From assembly GCF_031877795.1 (NCBI RefSeq), contig NC_133948.1, positions 11,516,948 to 11,580,947 of the forward strand: a stretch of DNA of 64,000 bases, in the 5' to 3' direction. Numbering within the stretch: position 1 is the stretch's first letter; every line of letters begins with the position of its first letter. The notes under the pieces were generated by a model that did not search any database, had not been told where the DNA came from, and was given only the letters and a program-made list of their open reading frames with translations. Shown here one piece after another: positions 1-14,988 of this stretch. A program made the position numbers and the translations under genes. This DNA is from Strix aluco (lineage: Eukaryota; Chordata; Aves; Strigiformes; Strigidae).

Positions 1-2629
1 GCACTGCCCAAACAGACTGTGGCTTCATTTCTCTAAATGCTATTCAGCATGACAGACTATGAGATGGAGTTCAATCTAAATTTAAGCACTCTCTGTAGAC
101 TATTAATAGAAGAAAAACTGGTAGCATGAATCATCATGTGGGAGCTGCAGAGCAACAGCTATTTATTTTCTATAATAGTAATATATAGAAGTTACCTTTA
201 TACAATAAATGAACTGTTGGATTTGCAAGGCCCAGCAGAAGTCATCAGATGATTCTCCTTCACTTACACTATTCTCATTTTATTCTAAGGAGCAGTGAGA
301 GGGCAACCCTTATTTAACTTGACAAAATACACATTTTGTATAACCAAGCTCTGTCATAGCGCTGCTCCCCACCACTCCCTGCTAGAGAATACTGCATGCT
401 GGAAAATACTGGTGCAAAATGATGGAACTTCATAGGTTTGTAAAGTTAAGTTAGTGTTTTAGCACCCTGTTCCAGTGCGGGTATAATGTCTGTACCTCTG
501 GCCAAGAGGAAAACTGCAGCATGCCTTCCCTTTATGTTTCTTCTCTGCTGGAACAATAGTCCAGCTATATTATTTTGTTAGACCAGCCATTTGGAGAAAG
601 ATTTTTTGGAAGTACCGAACACCTAACAGCTCCTGAACTGCCAAACTGTTGATGCCCGGCACCACCACTCAGGATCATACCCACCAATGTTGCGATTTTC
701 TTTTCCAAGGGGATGTGCACTGGGGATGTGCACCGCAGGCCGTACCCTGGGCTTTACTCCATTGTGGTTGATGGACTCTGAACGTGGCCCACAGAGTCAC
801 ACAGTGTTAACTCAACTTGCTGGCATTTTGGTGCTCTGTGGGATATTTATTTTTGAAAAATATGATATTGTCAACAGCTCAGTGAAGTTGTCTCCAGACT
901 GTTATGTCTCCTTCTCAAGTTTCTTTCATTTTTAAGAGCTTAACTTTTAGGCTTCTGGCATGGGGAAAGAGCCTAAAATGGTTTAAGAAAAGGAAGCATA
1001 AACAAGGGAGTGAGCTATGCACAGCACTGGAGAGAAGCACAAATATTTCCTCACACTATATAATCAATGCAAATGTCTAGCAGTAAAAATACTGTGATGA
1101 GACACTACTGTGTTCAACCCTATTTTCATAATGAGATTAAAGAGGTTCCAAAGAACTGTAAATCCTGAAGGGTAAAGAACATCTAAGAAAAGTTGACAAC
1201 GTATTTTTCAAACAGGGCATTTCATATACAGAAATTCAGTTCTACAAACAGAGTTCAGTAAAACCATAGTGATACAGAGGGCAATGGCAGACATAAAGAC
1301 AAGTGAAAACCTTAACTTATTCAACTTAAACTCACTTGTGGAGCTAGCTTCACACTGTTAACAAAATTATCTAGTAAGAGCTTGGAAGACTATCCATGAA
1401 AAAAACCCTTTGGTTAGGGAATATTATTTCAGTGGATATGGGAAAGAAAAGTTGCAGCTCTACAGACTCTGCAGACACTACCGTTTTAGCATACCTCAGG
1501 CCTGTGTCTGACTCGCTGCTTCTGTCTTGACCTTCTGATTGCCAATTGCAGGTGTACAAGTCACTTCTAAAATGCTGTCATGCGCTTGCTACAGGAGAGA
1601 AAAACATCTATCTTCTGACATGAGTTTATTACACTACACTTTTAAAACATTTTTTTTTTAAAAGAAGTATGAAAACTGAAGATTCATGCTTAAAAACAGG
1701 ATATAAATCCATTTTGAGAACTAAGAAGAGTTTTCTTAAACCACTCAAATTCAAGGAGACTTTCACCTCAAGAAAGGAGAAGCGACACTTTTTCTTGCAG
1801 AACAACATTACTGAGACAAAGACTTTTCTGGATTGCTGAACAGTCAGAAAACACCACACAACCTCAAAAAAATTATGTAAGAAATAGGCAGAATAAAAAT
1901 ACCTATACTAGTCAATGCATTAAAAAACAACATTTGCAATAAATAGGAGCTCCATCCAAACCTCTGGATCTGATTTACTCCAGAGCACTTGAAATTAAAG
2001 TTCTAAACCAGCATTTGAAAACAGTTATCGTCCAGGATGATTGAGACCAAATCAGATTTAAGGTGTTCTAGTCTTTATTTTCACCTGGAAGCTTTATTTT
2101 TAGGCATTTGCTTTAAATACTCTGAACTGTTCTAGAGATTAAGTCCCCAATCCCTCCCCAGCCCAATTCCTTTAGAGAGAGAGGGAGCAAGTGAGCACAC
2201 ACGCGCGCATTGCCTTACTCGGGTTGGGTTAAGTAACATTCTATATAATTCTAATCCTGCAATGTATTACATAAATTGCCTAAATTGAACATATTCTCTG
2301 TAATTCCCTTTTCTGCTACTCATATTTAAGACTAGGACAATACAGGCTAAGCAGATGCCTTAAATATGTACCTCTCTCTCTCTCTCTGTTATTCACCATT
2401 TAATCGTTTAAAACCCTTTTGGGGGTAGATACTGTAAAGTATGCTGGCATACCAAAAGTGACATGACTTCCAAAAAAAATCATGAGGTTATATGCATGCA
2501 AATCATTCGCATGCACTTCTCATCCATAGCATATAAACCTCTGCAAACTACTTCCTGTAACATTTACTCCTGAAAAACCACGGTGCCAGAAATAGCATTA
2601 AAATACTCCCTTTTGTAGTGGCTTCACTC
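1..2629. other. Downstream intergenic DNA, no recognised gene
   Basis: This AT-rich DNA lies beyond the probable SPECC1L 3' end. I see no coding exon, transposon or RNA gene. In mammals ADORA2A lies downstream of SPECC1L in the same orientation; nothing resembling its receptor sequence appears here. A short CT repeat lies at 2372-2388. Confidence 0.5.
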
Positions 2630-2669
2630 AAGACAACAAACACACATTTTGCTATTTGCAATCTTTATT
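2630..2669 (-). terminator. Distal poly(A) signal with GT-rich downstream element
   Basis: On the minus strand AATAAA (2669-2664) is followed by GATTGCAAATAGCAAAA and then by TGTGTGTTTGTTGTCTT (2646-2630), a strong GT-rich downstream element at the expected spacing. The cleavage site would be near 2650. This is the best poly(A) arrangement I see downstream of the SPECC1L stop. Confidence 0.6.
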
Positions 2670-3076
2670 TCATGAATAATTAAGAAGAAAACATGGCAAC
2701 ATTGGCAAATTGAAGGCATACATACTAAATACTCATACAGAATACATTATGGAGAAAGTAAATGCCCAGATCTTTAGTGGTCCTTGCAAACTAAAAGCAT
2801 ATTGGTCCTCCAAAAGGTTTAGCTTAAAATATGCTTGCTGACCTTTCAAGTTCCAATGATTAACAGCTTGTGCCTTTCAAACCAGAAACAGGGTGAAATA
2901 CAATTTGAACATACTTCCAAATTCTCCTCAAACCTATATTTCTCAGCTCTAACCAGAAGCAAACAAAATGATTTTTTTCCTCCTTATCTTTTAAATATAT
3001 ACACTCATACACCACCCTAAGTATTCAACACGCAAGCACTCCTTGAAAAATGTTCAGTTTTGTTAAGAACCTGCAG

Positions 3077-3193
3077 ATGTACATATATGTATACACACAT
3101 GTATATAAGTGTGTATATATATGTACATATATACATTTATGCAAAACCTCTCTATATATGTAAAATGTCCATATATGTCAATGTGTGTGTGTA
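3077..3193. repeat. TA/TG-rich microsatellite in the 3'UTR
   Basis: Interrupted alternation of TATA, TGTA and CATA units runs across 3077-3140 and continues as ATATATG and (TG)n to 3193. It is partly self-complementary (GTACATATATGTATAC-like) and could fold in RNA. Confidence 0.6.
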
Positions 3194-6037
3194 AACCATT
3201 TGAAAGGGTTCTGGAAAAAAGAAAAGTGCTTGTTGTCTAGATCAAGATTTACTAAACCCATACATGCACTGTTAGGTCAGTCTAACAGTTGTGTTTCAAG
3301 GGAGTATAAAACAATACAAACCAGAAAAGTTGGATGGATGAGAAGAGTTTTTAAGAATCACTTTTTTACATCATCTTTAAAGGCCATGGAAAATGAGCTT
3401 TAAAAATAGCTATTTAGGAAATATTATTACTGGCTGCAGTGTCATCTCAAACAAGGTTAGTCCTTATCCAATACAGTGCTGTGAAGTTAGACTGAGACCT
3501 CAGTAAGATTCTGTTATTTCATGAAGTCCAAAGTTCATCACACTGTTCTGTCAATTCTGCCTCACACCTGAACTGAAAGTACCCTAGAGGGTACCAATTA
3601 ATGCCCTTCTGACTTTGATCTGGAGAGTTGTCCAATATTAAATGGGATCGCTGATTTCATATACGCTGTACAACTCTTGATCATTACTGACCTAAAATGA
3701 ACTTACAGTCTGGAGGCTAACTAGTCTATGCTTTGTTTAGTAGTGTTATACTTTCTTCCCATTAGATAACATACAGAAAAAATATTCCTGTTCAAAAAAC
3801 CCCTTCAGATATGTATAAAAGTGCTACTTAAAAATAGTAAAACTGACTTACAATACACGTAAAAACAAGTTTCTAACAAACTGAAATGTTGTAAATTACA
3901 AGGATTAATTACTTGAGTATGTTACATGTACTTGTGCCCTCTTTACTGAACTGATTCCCAAGTAATCATCCTAATTGAACATATGCAATAATTGGAAACC
4001 AGTAAAAGCCTCCAGAGGAATTTCAACAATGGAACAACAACAAAAGAAAAAAAGAGCCTCTTGCTCCCCATTTGTTGAAATAGAGTTCAGAAACAAAAAT
4101 TGACTTTTCCATTATTGCAAACGCAGTCTACTGTCAAAACAGGTCAGTTCATGAACTGTGGAACCAGGACTGCAAATGGCTCCTCTGCAGCAGGAAATGT
4201 CCACTGGGCTTCCTAACTACCATATAAATACACTAGTTACATGCAATTAAAATAATAAACATATCACTAGAATGAAAACGCACGTGATACGCCGCTACGC
4301 TGGGGCAGAGTAGGTTTTAAGCCTTGACTTCCCCGAACAACTTGTTCATATTCTTGAACTCTATGCAAAATACAAAAGCCTTAGAAAAGTGCAACAAAAC
4401 TAGCTTCATGACATTTTTCTTTCCATTTCCATAAATACAATCGCATAAAAATATTATTAAACAGAAGCATATTTCCCAGTGGAGAACAAACGTGCCACAT
4501 TTCAGCTCTGATTTTGGCTAAACTGAAGCCCCCTGAAAATAGGGGATTAAAATGAAACCAGCTTAATTGCATCAGGCTGCCGTAATATTCTGCCAAAATA
4601 CCCTACCATTTTGCATCCACAAGCTCTGCTGGGAACTGATGGGAAATTTATGTGCAATTCTGTGGCAGACAGTGGCCTAAAGGTAAGGAACGTTCCAAGT
4701 AAAAGCTAATGTCAGTTGGAAGGAAGTCATCTGATATTCATAGGTTTTTCTGAAGTTTCAGTGTGAGGAAATAATTCTGCTATCACAGAATTATTAATTT
4801 AAGGAGGCTAGGATAGTGACCTTGCCAAAAACTGGCAAGCACAAATACATGAGGAAAAAAAGACACTTGTATCAATACCCTAACAGAAATCAGAACTGTA
4901 CAAACCTTGATCTTTTAAGTTATTTAGCATTAATTACCAAAAGCATACTTGCTACAACATCTTGGCTTTGACAATTACAGTGTACTACAACACCGATACT
5001 GAAATCAGGGAATACAACAGAAAAAACTTAGATGAATGAAGGACTGGGAACGCTCAGCAAGGCAGACAGTAATTTAAAACCCAGTCAGCCACTGTCCTTT
5101 GAAAGCAGAAACACTATTAGAGATACCTTTCTAAATAGGGACAATGAAATATATTAGGAGATGTCTATGAACCCTTAACTCACCTAAGGAGTTGATAATT
5201 TGGGGGCAAGAACACCTGATGGACACCCTGGGGTGATGTAGGCTATATGGGGAATAAGGAAGTTGTGGGAGAGAGAGTTAAGCAGCTCTAACGTGTTTTG
5301 CCAGTCAACACACACTAACTTGGGAAAGCACGGTGGCATGTCCAGAACTTGTGGATGATGACTACACTTTAATACCACTTCTCACCACAGAATTTCTCAA
5401 ACTGGTTAATATTACCAAGTATTCATAACACTAATGCTAGCTTAAAGAAAAGAATTCCAGAAATAGAACTTGGCAGAACATAAAAATAAAATAGAAATAA
5501 ATATTTACCAAGTCAAGGGAAGGATCACAAACAAACTATATAGTTAAATCAATCTGTACATGAACACTACTATTTTAAAATCCTGTTTCTTAGGCCACCT
5601 CAGCAAGGGTCTTATTCACAACAGGCAAAAAATAGTGTAGAGGTGTACAACTGGATTTCCTTCCCAGAAGAATTCTGCCTCTTAAGAGCTCCTGCTTGAT
5701 GCAGCCTGCAGTTAAGCTGTGATTGTATTAGTTGCAAGAGGCAAATAAGAAGTCACCACATGAGTCACATGAGCACAGTTTTAAAGGCTTAACTTTAGCC
5801 TATGCATAGCTTCACACCAGCCATCCAAAGGGGGCAGCTTTGGAAGATATTGTCACATACCACCTGAAAACCAGACAGCATTCCTAAACCAGTCACAAGC
5901 AGAACACAGAAAGTAAGAAAACCACCCAGGTTCTCTGTATCTCCAACTTCCAAATAATCTTGTTTAAAACTAGGCTAAATAAAACTTGTACCCTGGGCCA
6001 AAACTGTACAGAAATAGAGTGAATTGAGTAAAAGTAA

Positions 6038-6055
6038 TTTTTTTTTTTTTTTTTT
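6038..6055. repeat. Poly(T) tract
   Basis: Eighteen consecutive T on the plus strand, giving an A-run in the SPECC1L transcript, lie inside the probable 3'UTR. It looks like simple homopolymer expansion. Confidence 0.7.
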
Positions 6056-8085
6056 GATGCAAAAGGTGCAACAGAATCCAAATGTCTGAAGTATTGAATC
6101 AGGGAACTGAAAGAACAGATAAGAACTTAACATTGAGATCATTAATGGGATGCCAATAAGAATTTTTCATCACAACTACAAAATTCTTAAGGCAGATCCT
6201 CAGCAGTTTAAACCACTATACTGCATCATTAGAGCAAGGGCCACACTTATTTATCCTTAGGCATGTAAAACCAGAGTACAACTGCTGCCAGTGATATTAG
6301 CGTGAGTTTGCACCAATACATTAAAGCCGAGTTCATTTAGCTCTGGCAAATTAAGGGGCCCCTAAAGCATGATGATGGACTTTACAGAAAAACACAAACA
6401 GCGGAAATATTTTACAAAATCAGAGACAAAAAATTATCAGACATGCTACATGTAACTTGAGGAATATATTGTATGCAAAAGATACGAAAAATTTATGTTT
6501 ACATCGGAATATGCTGTAATTTAATACTATATTCTGGATAACCTATCCACAAGTACAATTTTAAGAGGGAAAATTTCACTCACAATTTTTCAGAGGCATG
6601 AGAATGAGAGGTCTTTGTGAGGACCAGAGATACTAAATTAGTGTTTCTATTTAAATAGAAGACAATCAAATCAAACTCCATCAAACAAAACTAACTGAAA
6701 TCCAAATCAAATGTAAACTATTCTGAAGTCACCTCAGTTCTGTTACTGTTAGATACTCCGTATCAAAATCTCTCTGGCAGAATTTTACCGAATAACCAAA
6801 ATTAAATTTTGCCTCCTATCCCTTCCCTTTCAGTAATGAAAACCCCACAACTGTTCATTCGGTTCATTGCTAATGATGTTGCATCAGGATGACAACTAGC
6901 CAAACTGAATACATATCTGGCTCTAAACTGACCTCTCTAATCTATGGAGCATTTCAGTAAATAGCATCCAGAAGATGATATAGCTGTATCTGCATCAGTA
7001 TGTTCTACAGCTCCATTTTTTTGCCCACCCGACTCCTACAGCTGGCAATGAGTAACCCTGATATACTACAGCACAGGCATTTGCAAGGCACATATTAAAA
7101 TGCAATAATATAAATTGATGATAAAATATTTGTCCTTTTTTTAGTACATTCAGAAATACTTTCTGGATTAAAAAGAAAGGAAAGTAAATCAGCATAAACT
7201 TGCACTTCGTACGTACAAAAAACCCCAGGCTGTTTCAGGATCAACTATGAGTAGGAACCAAACAGAACAGTATCATCCACGTCCAGAAGGGCTACAGCTA
7301 TTCTTCCTCTTGAGAAATTAAATGTGGTTTGAACCTTCAGAAAAAACATGTTGTAGAGTGCAGCAGGGCATTATGTTTGTTTCAGATCTTCCATTGCTTC
7401 ATTACCTCCACTTGCACACGTCTGCAGCATCTTATATGTAAAGGCTCAGATAAATCATTATAAAGAAACTCTTCATGAAGCCAAATATTCCTTTACAGAT
7501 TATGAATTCAGCAGAGGTTTATCAGACAGATCATGCCAAGAAGAAGTTTACAGAGCTCTGAAGTTCAAAACATGATCATTTTTATAATTACTAATATCTT
7601 TTCCCTCCCTCTCCATGAAGACTAGCAGCTTATCTTTTTAACAGAAAGTATCTGGAAAATGTGATTTTCCCTTTTTCAAAAGGTTATGCCATTAGTGTTA
7701 TTTCAGTTAAGGACTAATACAACATTTCAGGTAAATAAGGTTAACCATTTGACAGAAAAAAAATCAGCTTAAAGCTCAAATTACCTTAGCAAAACAGGTC
7801 ATGAGTGCATTTAGACCAACAAATGCTATTCTTTTCATTAGAAAAATGTTTTCTTAAAAATCTAAGGCAATGAATACAACAATCATAGCTAAGGATGTCA
7901 GTTCAAAGAATGAATGGTTTTTTAAACAGAAATTGGCAAAACCTGGAATTCAGTACTAGGAGATAGAACAGGAGACAGTAATTGTGTATTTCCAATAAGT
8001 CTATTCTTATTGAAACTTATTTGAAGAAATGAAGTAAACAAAAATTTCTGAAGAAATATACGGGAGAGGAATTGTATTTCAGACT

Positions 8086-8091
8086 TTTATT
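8086..8091 (-). terminator. Candidate proximal poly(A) signal
   Basis: A minus-strand AATAAA lies about 2.0 kb after the stop codon. The following sequence is T-rich in places (ATTTTTGTTTA, about 60 nt downstream) but has no strong GT-rich element near the usual cleavage distance, so it is weaker than the distal site. Confidence 0.35.
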
Positions 8092-10106
8092 AAAACCTGT
8101 TACTGAAGATTTTTCACTTGAAGCCTCTCTTGCAACAATTGTCTTTAGATTACGTTGGCTCTTCAAATGCACTAATTAATAATCTGAGGGTATCTAGCTA
8201 CTTTTGGGGTTATAAAGAACTGTAAGAATGTATTAGACACTGCTGCTCTGAAAACTTCTCCAAAGGCCCTCACCATAGATTAAGTAATTTTCGTAATTCT
8301 CACAGGCACATATTAATGAAAGAGTACATTTTTGTACAATGCTAGCTGCTACAGACATGCTGAATTATTACTCTTCAACATGGGCTATGTTCTTCAGATG
8401 ATAGGTTTTTGGATTTGGCAATAATTTTGAGTTAAATCTGTGCTTTTATACCATGATGAAGTTTCACAGATGCCAAGCAGTCGCATTCACTGGGTTAACA
8501 TCTATGACATTCAAACTGTCCTTAACAGTCATAAGAGCACCATAGGAATGGCAGATTCATTTTCTTTATAACAGGGTTACTGTGTTGAAAGAGCATGTGC
8601 TTATAAATAGCAGTTGTTACAGAACTCACTTCTAAAGTAGGCTTCTGCTTAATATTAATGAGAGATGTTCACCTGTGGCTTAACTGCTGATAAGTATTCA
8701 GAAAAGTAAGAGGCAGAAGCAATGACAGGGTGAAGATTTCCCTTGATTTGACAAACAAGATTACAACAAACAGCTTATGACAAATGGATATATGAAATCA
8801 TTCTGAGCCATTAACATTCTGCACAAGTGCCAGGATGTATCAATTCAATGATCGCTAAGGCACTTACTTGAACTCTTTTGCCCGAGAGCTGTTACATGAA
8901 TTCAGGTACATTTTAGGAAAATAGAAGTTGAGCAGACTAAAGTTTCTCAGTTCCTTCCTTGTGACAATGAGTCATTTCCACGCAATATTCGAGACTACTG
9001 GGTGTATACACATTACATCAGTTCCTCCATAGTTCTTGTCAGAGAATGTCTCACCTTCTGTCAGTCAGATGAGGATGTGCAAGATCAATGGAAAACACAC
9101 AGAAAACATGGCAAAGCTGGATTTTGAGACAAACTACTTCATTATTACATCTTATTGAAAATCTCTGCAGAGGAAATGCTATCCCAGTTCCAAAATTCTA
9201 CCACAGAAATCCATGATGTATGCTTGTATTGCTGTAGAGTAAAGCCTGGGGTAGCTGTGTGTGCTATACAGGCAAAGGAGGAAGAGAGGAAAGATCAAGC
9301 CATACAAGGGTTGATTATTGATTCATTTCTGGTATAATGGAAGCACAGGGAGTTTGGACAGATTCCTTGAAGTATAGAGTACCCTGACAACCAGGAGCTG
9401 TATGTGCTAGTCTTCACAATCCATAAGATAAAGTTGGAAGCCACATCACTGTGACAGAGGTAGGCTTATAACGAAGCTTTAGAATGAAGAGTTCTTCTGT
9501 GCCAAATTTTTCGAGGTATCGAGAGCACTTTTCCACTCAATTTGTCATTATGGAATAAAAGCTTGTTTTCCTAGAATATTGTGCACACTTTAAAGGTGGG
9601 AAAATAGCTGTAAAGGCATTAAGAACTCTACTGTATTGGGATGCCATATGCTGAGGGTAGAATATTCAGATTCTGTGGTATCAGGATGCTACAGGAAGTT
9701 CAGTAATACGATGCCATGTTATCCTTTTCCTTCTCAAAGCTTTATCTGTACATTCAGTCTCCTATATGCTAGAGGATCCATTCATCTCACTCTTCTAAGA
9801 AAGAAAGCTTCAGGAAGTCTGGCTGGAAAGGCAGCACATAAGTAGTCCAGGCTCTTTAGGCTACATAATTAATCTGAATAGCTTAATATCTTGGGTTATT
9901 CCAAGCATTGTGTCAAAAAGTTCTTGCTCTTGTTTCCAGGCTTAGTAGCTGAAGCAATCTGAGGCAATCCAGGATAGTGTCACTGAAGTTTGAGGGGACT
10001 CAAATGTTGCCAGTTTTCAGTGAAATGGGGATTAGCATTTCAGCAAGATTTCCATCTGGTAGCTCGTGTTGGTTCTATCCCATGGATCTGCTGAATTATT
10101 ATGGTT

Positions 10107-12363
<2,257 letters not shown>

Positions 12364-12423
12364 CAGAGTAGACTTGATGCCAACACTTTCAGCTGCCTGA
12401 AAAGCCAAAGTGAAGTTTCTTCT
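12364..12423 (-). CDS. SPECC1L: SPECC1L coding exon 14 (residues 1072-1091; CH domain)
   Basis: This 60-nt exon (acceptor CATGCAG with AG at 12425-12424, donor CTG|GTGAGT) encodes RRNFTLAFQAAESVGIKSTL exactly in phase. Human has Met where this protein has Thr1076. Gly1086 corresponds to human G1083, a reported disease-variant site, and carries the normal residue. At 20 codons it is the shortest coding exon of the gene. Confidence 0.95.
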
Positions 12424-13456
<1,033 letters not shown>

Positions 13457-14792
13457 TTAAAATCATAATCTAACAAGTACTAGTTCTACCAATTCACCAA
13501 TACTTATGCTGTTTTGTTTTGTTTTTTTTTTTTTTTTAAATACCTTTGAAGTAACCAGCAGAGAAACTGATCAGCCTAATACTAAAGTTCTGTGCTAAGA
13601 AAATAAAAAGCACTACTACAGAGAACAATAGAAACATTTAGTGATAAGAAAATCAGTTATATATTAATTTCAGGTAATATTAAGCTCTGCCCCCCCGCCA
13701 AATGTGCAAAATGCGTGTGTTAAAAGGTGTTAAACATGCTAGAGAGGGTAAGGGTATACACACCAAGATAGAAAAGCAAACAAGTTAGAGATGTATGCCT
13801 AAAATCCCTGAAACAGAAAGTATCTCTGTTAATATAAGATTTTACTTTTCTGCTTCTACTGCATTAATATCCAGACAAAATTCCTAACTGATGAGGACAA
13901 ATATTTTTTCTTCTAAAAAAACCATTTCTATAAGAAATATACATGAACAAGATCACAAACAAAAATTAAATTTCATTTGGAAATAAAGATGTTCCAACAG
14001 ATTTAACACCGACAGTGTCAGGGAATCATTATTTTTGGCATTGAAACTGAAACTGAAAACTGCAGTCTTGCACTTCTTGATCTTTTAGTTCCAGTAGGAA
14101 ACTCAGTGGCACTGGTAAACGCATCTCCTGAGACTATATATACTATTGTAAAAAGAGTCAGGCAGGTCCAAGTTATGAACAAGATGCCTCAGTGACCTTT
14201 TAAATTATTGTATACTTGGCTGTTGGCAGTCAAACAATGGTGAAGAGGCTAAGTGGATAGCAGTCAGTTTAAACTCTAATTAAGAAACAGCCAGTGACAA
14301 CATGTCATAGTTTATCTTTTAGACCTTTATGGAGAAATATAAATATGGTTTAATATCTACCTCACTTAACTGGGCTGAAGCAGAAGCTAGCCAGCTCCCC
14401 TACTTAATTTATAAAATTTTAATGTAGCAGGAACCTTAACCTCCAGTCACAGAACTGCAGAAACACAATCACACAAGTCAACCTTTCACCTCACAGCAAT
14501 TTAATAGTCATCACCTGTCTCTGACAAGACACAAAAACTTGTCATTCCTAATGCAGAAAACTCCACTCAGAATCAGTGTTACTGTGCCACGCAGGCTGAC
14601 AACAAAGGCAGTTGTATTTCTTGTCAAACCAATGGCTTGAATTACAAGTGGAAAACAACCGCAATGCCCTCCAACAGAGGAAAAAAACAAAAGCAAAGGC
14701 AATTTCTAGAAGAATGTGAGGGAAATCTCTATTTCCTGCTCAGCTTTAGCACTTTTTATACAAAGTCCACCAAATGCAGGTTCAAGCTCTGA

Positions 14793-14800
14793 TGACGTAA
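14793..14800 (+). promoter_or_regulatory. CRE-like motif in intron 12
   Basis: TGACGTAA, a match to CREB/ATF-type sites, is directly followed by GCGTACGTGC. Several CpGs cluster in an otherwise CpG-poor intron. The motif is visible; function is unproven. Confidence 0.2.
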
Positions 14801-14965
14801 GCGTACGTGCTCAGGCTCACAATGCCCAAGGCAGTGGTCTGAGCCTCGCCTGCCGTCCTGCTGCCTGCTTGCAAACGGAAATGTCATTGTTGGAGACCCC
14901 CAGTCTGTGGGAACATGTTCTTCACACAGCTTCCTCAAGCCACAGGGGTGGGAAAATCTAAAAGC

Positions 14966-14988
14966 AAAAAAAAAAAAAAAAAAAAAAA
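14966..14988. repeat. Poly(A) tract, 23 bp
   Basis: Twenty-three consecutive A lie on the plus strand in intron 12, followed by GAAGCTCTCCC. The preceding sequence is not a recognised SINE or processed pseudogene, so I treat it as a simple homopolymer. Confidence 0.75.

Larger units (their letters stand above)
2630..10106 (-). other. SPECC1L: Probable SPECC1L 3'UTR
   Basis: From the stop codon leftward there is no splice-defined coding sequence and no recognised transposon for 7.4 kb. Two minus-strand AATAAA hexamers matter: one at 8091-8086, giving a UTR of about 2.0 kb, and one at 2669-2664 with a textbook downstream element, giving about 7.4 kb. The region is AT-rich with T-runs, for example 6038-6055 on the plus strand (A-run in the RNA). 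The extent is inferred from sequence alone and could be shorter if the proximal signal is the main one. Confidence 0.5.

Noticed and set aside
1..2629. Possible ADORA2A exon, expected downstream of SPECC1L from mammalian gene order
   Set aside because: None of the six frames shows a recognisable receptor transmembrane segment; the gene is probably farther left.
14966..14988. A23 tract as the tail of a processed pseudogene or SINE
   Set aside because: The preceding 200 bp show no gene-like or tRNA-derived sequence and no flanking duplication.
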